Below, piece by piece: positions 33,762 to 36,835 of a stretch of DNA of 36,835 nucleotides; the first letter of the stretch is position 1; every line of letters begins with the position of its first letter. The position numbers were made by a program, and so were the translations under genes. The DNA lies in assembly GCA_017396395.1 (NCBI GenBank), contig JAFQMF010000016.1, forward strand, positions 1 through 36,835. The letters are read 5' to 3'. Origin of the DNA: Clostridia bacterium (GTDB taxonomy: Bacteria > Bacillota > Clostridia > RUG12999). The notes under the pieces are model-generated. The model did not search any database and had not been told where the DNA came from. It worked only from the letters and a program-made list of their open reading frames with translations.

Positions 33762-34499
33762 TTATAGATTCAGTAAATTTTCTATAGCATATGACACACC
33801 ATTTTCCGAAACACTTTTTGTAACAAAATCTGCTACAGATTTAATTTCTTCAAGAGCATTACCCATAGCAACACCAATTCCCGCAACTTCAATCATTTCC
33901 TTATCGTTACGGCTGTCCCCCATGGCAATTGTATTTTTCTTATCTATACCAAGCATTTTTGAAACCTCTAATAACGCTCTGCCCTTTGAATATCCATTTA
34001 AAGAAGTTTCAAAATAATGAGGATGCTGATACACTTTAGCAAAAGGTTTAAGCTTTGCTACATTTTCTTCACTTAATATGCCCATCATACTTATTTTTGT
34101 TACTTCCAGATCAGGATCACTAAAATCAACAGGGGTATAGCTATCATTTGAATTAAAACCAAAACAAGTCTTAGTAGTTTCAAACCATCCGCAGTGATTT
34201 CCTATAATAACCTCTTTAACAATTTCAAGCTGTTCTTTTGTAAAACACTCGTTTCGTATGATTTTTCCATCCATCTCAAAATACTGACCCATAGCACAGA
34301 TATATCCGTCAACCTCCAGAGCAGAAATTAATCTTTCATCTATAAAGCCTCTTGACCGCCCTGTGTTTACAAACACAAAATGTCCCGCATCTCTTGCTTT
34401 TTTAATTGCTGTGATTACTTCTTTTGCAGGAACTGGAGTTTTTGATACCAATGTTCCGTCAATATCAAGAAATATTGCTGTTTTACCTTTTAACTTCAT
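33762..34499 (-). CDS. HAD superfamily (Cof-type) phosphatase
   Basis: A 245-residue Cof/type IIB HAD hydrolase. Motif I is FLDIDGTL (nucleophile and acid/base Asp), motif II the Thr in VNTGRS, motif III the Lys in SKGRALLEVSKMLG, and motif IV MGDSRNDKEMIEVAG, followed by the typical GVAMGNALEEIKSVADFVT. The cap between motifs II and III sets substrate; it cannot be read by eye. Such enzymes dephosphorylate sugar phosphates, cofactors or nucleotides. It starts nine bases after yitT with AGGTG before the ATG, so it is the last gene of a PHP-YitT-HAD operon. Confidence 0.9.
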   Translation of the reverse strand: MKLKGKTAIFLDIDGTLVSKTPVPAKEVITAIKKARDAGHFVFVNTGRSRGFIDERLISALEVDGYICAMGQYFEMDGKIIRNECFTKEQLEIVKEVIIGNHCGWFETTKTCFGFNSNDSYTPVDFSDPDLEVTKISMMGILSEENVAKLKPFAKVYQHPHYFETSLNGYSKGRALLEVSKMLGIDKKNTIAMGDSRNDKEMIEVAGIGVAMGNALEEIKSVADFVTKSVSENGVSYAIENLLNL

Positions 34500-34507
34500 A
34501 AATACAC

Positions 34508-35341
34508 CTAAAACCCTTCACCTATCACCTCCCGAACATCACAAATAGTTACAAACGCTTTTTTGTCCGTTTGGTTAATTATTTTTATAACTTTAGAAAC
34601 TTCGTTTCTGCGTACAATACATATTATTGCCATCCCGCTGTTTCCTGTGTACATTCCCCTTGTATAAAATCCTGTTGTTCCTCTTTGAAGCTCCCTCATT
34701 ATTCTTTCGCTAATAACTTCCGCTTTTTCGCTGATTATCTGCACTTGCTTTTCGGCATCTCCGAAATTACAAACAAAATCTGTTGCCACAGATGTAATAT
34801 ATACAGCAATTACTGCATAAAGCATAATTGTAATACTGGAAAATGCAAACCCTGAAATTAGTATTACAATAGCATCTGTAATAAGAATGATTAGTGCAAC
34901 AGATACGCCTCTTAAACTTCTTGCAACCATAAGTGCCATCATATCGCTTCCGCCGGTAGATGCTCCTCTTGACACAGTAATGCCAATTCCTATACCGCAA
35001 AAAACACCCCCGAATATGGCAGAAATTAAAATATCTTCTTTATAAATATATATATTTTGGGTAACTTCCAGAAAAAATGATAAAAATATTATTCCAAGTA
35101 TGCTTTTTATAAGTTCATAAACCTTTAATTTTTTAAATCCAAAGGCAAATAAAATACCATTTACTATTATTACTGTAACTGACATTGGTATTTTAAATGT
35201 TATAAACAAAACTGTTGCTATTCCGCTTACTCCTCCGGCAGCAATTTCGTTTGGAAGGAGAAAAATATTTATCCCAAATGCCAGTATCAATGCACCTATA
35301 AAAATACATAAAATATCGGTGCAAACATCTTTAAATTTCAT
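34508..35341 (-). CDS. YitT family membrane protein (DUF161/DUF2179)
   Basis: A 277-residue YitT family protein. Five or so membrane segments occupy residues 1-190; the family signature is visible as ALILAFGINIFLLPNEIAAG near the start and GIGIGITVSRGASTGGSDMMA in the middle. A soluble C-terminal DUF2179 domain follows (IISEKAEVISERIMRELQRG, then TGFYTRGMYTGNSG). Function is not established; transport has been proposed. The ribosome binding site (GGTG before ATG) lies in one arm of a 10-bp inverted repeat. It lies 29 bases after the PHP gene. Confidence 0.9.
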   Translation of the reverse strand: MKFKDVCTDILCIFIGALILAFGINIFLLPNEIAAGGVSGIATVLFITFKIPMSVTVIIVNGILFAFGFKKLKVYELIKSILGIIFLSFFLEVTQNIYIYKEDILISAIFGGVFCGIGIGITVSRGASTGGSDMMALMVARSLRGVSVALIILITDAIVILISGFAFSSITIMLYAVIAVYITSVATDFVCNFGDAEKQVQIISEKAEVISERIMRELQRGTTGFYTRGMYTGNSGMAIICIVRRNEVSKVIKIINQTDKKAFVTICDVREVIGEGF

Positions 35342-35358
35342 TTCACATCACCGATATT
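35312..35358 (-). promoter_or_regulatory. Hairpin enclosing the yitT start codon
   Basis: A perfect 10-base inverted repeat: in the mRNA AAUAUCGGUG (35358-35349) pairs with CACCGAUAUU (35321-35312). The 27-base loop holds the AUG at 35341, and the GGUG of the ribosome binding site is in the stem. The pairing would hinder initiation unless opened by ribosomes translating the PHP gene or by another signal. Confidence 0.45.
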
Positions 35359-35370
35359 ATTTTGCATTTT

Positions 35371-36072
35371 CTATGGTATAATTATACTTCCCTGCATATT
35401 AAGAATAAAATCCTGAGCTTTTAAAATTTCAAAAAGCTCCTTTTCATTTTCAGGCAAAGTTTTTGTACAGGTTGCAATCATTGCTTCTCTGCCTTCTTCG
35501 TGAAAATCGCTTCCGCCACAAATAAGAAGATTATTCTCCTTAGCAAACTTAACGGCTCTTGGCGGTCTGTTATTATGACCTGGATGCATATTAAAAGCCT
35601 CAGCACCGTCTAAAAAATCAGGTTTTTCAGGTGTGCATCCGTTACGATAAGGATGTGCCTGAAAAATTAAAATATCATCTCTTTTAAACTCTTTATAAAA
35701 GGTTTCTAAATCCTTATCAAGATATTCTAACGCCCCATAGATATCATCCTTATTAATTCCATAAAGCAAAAAGTCATTATTGGATATTTTATTAAAACGA
35801 ATTTCCATACCAAGATAAGGAACTATACCTGCTTTTTTACATTCCTCCTGAAATTCCAGATATCCTTCAAGAAAAAAATCTCCATAGCCTTTTTTATCAA
35901 TAAGATATTTGTCGTTTATAAAAAAATGATTGGATAAAACAACACCGTCATATCCCTTAGCTTTATATTTTTCTACAATTTCTTTAGCAGAAAAATGTCC
36001 ACAAGGACTATAATTTTTGGAATGACAATGAAGCTCTATTTTAAATTTATATTCCTCAGTATTTATATTCAT
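35371..36072 (-). CDS. PHP domain metal-dependent hydrolase
   Basis: A 233-residue PHP-fold protein. Metal-site motifs are IELHCHSKNYSPCG (first HxH), GVVLSNHFF, LGMEIRF (Glu), FQAHPYRN (His) and GGSDFHEEG (DxH), the full set for a three-metal PHP site. Such proteins are phosphoesterases, for example histidinol-phosphatase-like or nucleotide/RNA phosphatases; the substrate here is unknown. It has a strong promoter and a GAGG binding site eight bases before the ATG, and leads the PHP-YitT-HAD operon. Confidence 0.9.
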   Translation of the reverse strand: MNINTEEYKFKIELHCHSKNYSPCGHFSAKEIVEKYKAKGYDGVVLSNHFFINDKYLIDKKGYGDFFLEGYLEFQEECKKAGIVPYLGMEIRFNKISNNDFLLYGINKDDIYGALEYLDKDLETFYKEFKRDDILIFQAHPYRNGCTPEKPDFLDGAEAFNMHPGHNNRPPRAVKFAKENNLLICGGSDFHEEGREAMIATCTKTLPENEKELFEILKAQDFILNMQGSIIIP

Positions 36073-36104
36073 AATAAAAGCCTCTTATCTGAAAATATAG
36101 AATT

Positions 36105-36133
36105 ATTTTAACATAAATAGCATATATTGTCAA
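36105..36133 (-). promoter_or_regulatory. Promoter of the PHP-YitT-HAD operon
   Basis: On the minus strand a perfect TTGACA (36128-36133), a 17-base spacer and -10 TAAAAT (36105-36110). The leader would be about 25-30 bases. Confidence 0.85.
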
Positions 36134-36259
36134 ATAAATATATACAATAAAAACATCTTTTAATTTCCAAAAGCTAAACACCTCAAATACGGTCTATCAC
36201 TATATATTATACTATATATCCCTATTATTTATGGACTGATAGTATAAAATAATTGTTAA

Positions 36260-36364
36260 GTTATCTGGTCTCATTTGAGTTATTTTTATGATGAAGAAAT
36301 CAACTATCCTGACCTGATAAAAAAATTATTAAACAGGTTAAAAACTTTACAGGAAATCTCTTAA
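36260..36364 (+). pseudogene. Possible short gene remnant
   Basis: A 34-codon open stretch without its own start or ribosome binding site reads VIWSHLSYFYDEEINY, then PDLIKKLLNRLKTLQEIS and a stop. The composition is protein-like (aromatic, then amphipathic helix), which suggests the C-terminal stub of a lost gene. I do not recognise the family, and chance is a fair alternative at this length. Confidence 0.25.
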
Positions 36365-36390
36365 AAGTATTTTAAGTGTTATATAAAATA

Positions 36391-36430
36391 TAAAAAATGA
36401 GCCTTGCGAACTACCATTCACAAGGCTCAT
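36391..36430 (-). terminator. Terminator of ppdK
   Basis: A 14-bp stem (36397-36410 with 36417-36430, core ATGAGCCTTG/CAAGGCTCAT, one mismatch) with a 6-base loop, followed on the minus strand by a T run, about 60 bases after the ppdK stop. Confidence 0.88.
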
Positions 36431-36488
36431 ATTGCTATTTAGTTTTGCCTAAATTGTTGTAATGGGGTTTGCCCCAAGACAATCTTTC

Positions 36489-36835
36489 TTAAGCTTCCAT
36501 TTCCTTAATCTTAGCCTGTGCTGCTGCAAGTCTTGCAATCGGCACACGGAAAGGAGAACAAGATACATAGTCAAGACCAATATTATGACAGAACTCAACA
36601 GATACAGGGTCACCGCCATGTTCACCACAGATACCGCAGTGCATTTCAGGACGAACTTTCTTACCAAGTTCAACTGCAACTTCCATAAGCTTACCAACAC
36701 CTGTCTGGTCAAGCTTAGCAAATGGATCGTTCTCGAAGATCTTTGAATCATAGTAAGCATCTAAGAACTTACCAGCATCATCTCTTGAGAAACCGTAAGT
36801 CATCTGAGTAAGGTCGTTAGTACCGAAGCAGAAGA
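36489..36835 (-). CDS. ppdK: Pyruvate, phosphate dikinase, C-terminal end (partial)
   Basis: The last 115 or so residues of PPDK; the 5' part lies beyond the right edge. The frame stays open upstream of the first Met, reading [10 protein letters not shown] before [14 protein letters not shown]. The C-terminal PEP/pyruvate-binding domain signature is clear, with the conserved catalytic Cys in [13 protein letters not shown] and the ending [23 protein letters not shown] interconverts pyruvate, ATP and phosphate with PEP, AMP and pyrophosphate. In anaerobic clostridia it serves glycolysis or gluconeogenesis. A good terminator follows. Confidence 0.95.
   Translation of the reverse strand, partial: FCFGTNDLTQMTYGFSRDDAGKFLDAYYDSKIFENDPFAKLDQTGVGKLMEVAVELGKKVRPEMHCGICGEHGGDPVSVEFCHNIGLDYVSCSPFRVPIARLAAAQAKIKEMEA

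Larger units (their letters stand above)
36073..36488. other. Intergenic region between the PHP operon and ppdK
   Basis: About 416 bases without a recognisable intact gene. It holds the PHP promoter (36105-36133), an AT-rich stretch with repeated ACTATATA near 36190-36230, a short plus-strand open frame (36260-36364) that may be a gene remnant, and the ppdK terminator (36391-36430). The rest shows nothing I can assign. Confidence 0.6.

Noticed and set aside
1..36835. CRISPR arrays, insertion sequences or prophage genes
   Set aside because: No regularly spaced repeats, transposase, integrase or phage-like genes were seen in any frame.

Overview
The window is low-GC Firmicutes DNA, most like an uncultured gut-type clostridium. 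The main reason is a long run of co-directional genes in the order yicC-remA-gmk-rpoZ-priA-def-fmt-rsmB-rlmN-prpC-prkC-rsgA-rpe-thiN, which matches the Bacillus/Clostridium housekeeping cluster. Other pointers are a Gram-positive PolC replicase, strong AGGAGG-type ribosome binding sites, TTGACA/TATAAT promoters, a SpoIIQ-like peptidase and a cohesin-domain secreted protein. No mobile element, CRISPR array or rRNA was seen.

Layout. (1) 1-1444 (-): 5' part of a secreted cohesin-domain protein running off the left edge. (2) 1590-21037 (-): about 19.5 kb of nearly gapless genes, from yicC at the upstream end to tyrS at the downstream end, with one clear promoter (21091-21119). They cover translation (tyrS, rsgA, rlmN, rsmB, fmt, def), transcription (rpoZ), replication restart (priA), nucleotide and cofactor metabolism (gmk, thiN), pentose phosphate (rpe), Ser/Thr signalling (prkC/prpC), matrix regulation (remA), and a downstream envelope/unknown block (DUF5711, CvpA, membrane protein, paired M16 peptidases). 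(3) 21205-25536 (-): polC with its own promoter and terminator. (4) 25633-26412 (-): SpoIIQ-like M23 peptidase behind a candidate sigma-F promoter. (5) 26480-28278: an AraC-type regulator divergent from a sugar-nucleotidyltransferase-like gene. (6) 28597-32875 (+): carA-carB with a strong promoter and a long AU-rich leader. (7) 32985-33059 (+): tRNA-Gly(GCC). (8) 33105-36072 (-): a DUF4375 membrane protein and a PHP-YitT-HAD operon. (9) 36489-36835 (-): 3' end of ppdK.

The most striking observation is CarA. The carbamoyl-phosphate synthase small subunit keeps its fold, length and operon position, but the glutaminase active site is gone: the nucleophile Cys is Asp251, the catalytic His is Ile336, the His after the nucleophile elbow is Asn254, and the glutamine-binding Gly is Ile295. 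Beside an intact-looking CarB this suggests an ammonia-dependent, CPS I-like bacterial enzyme. Two RNA structures also deserve attention: alternative hairpins just upstream of the carA ribosome binding site, and a 10-bp perfect hairpin that would enclose the yitT start codon and pair its ribosome binding site.
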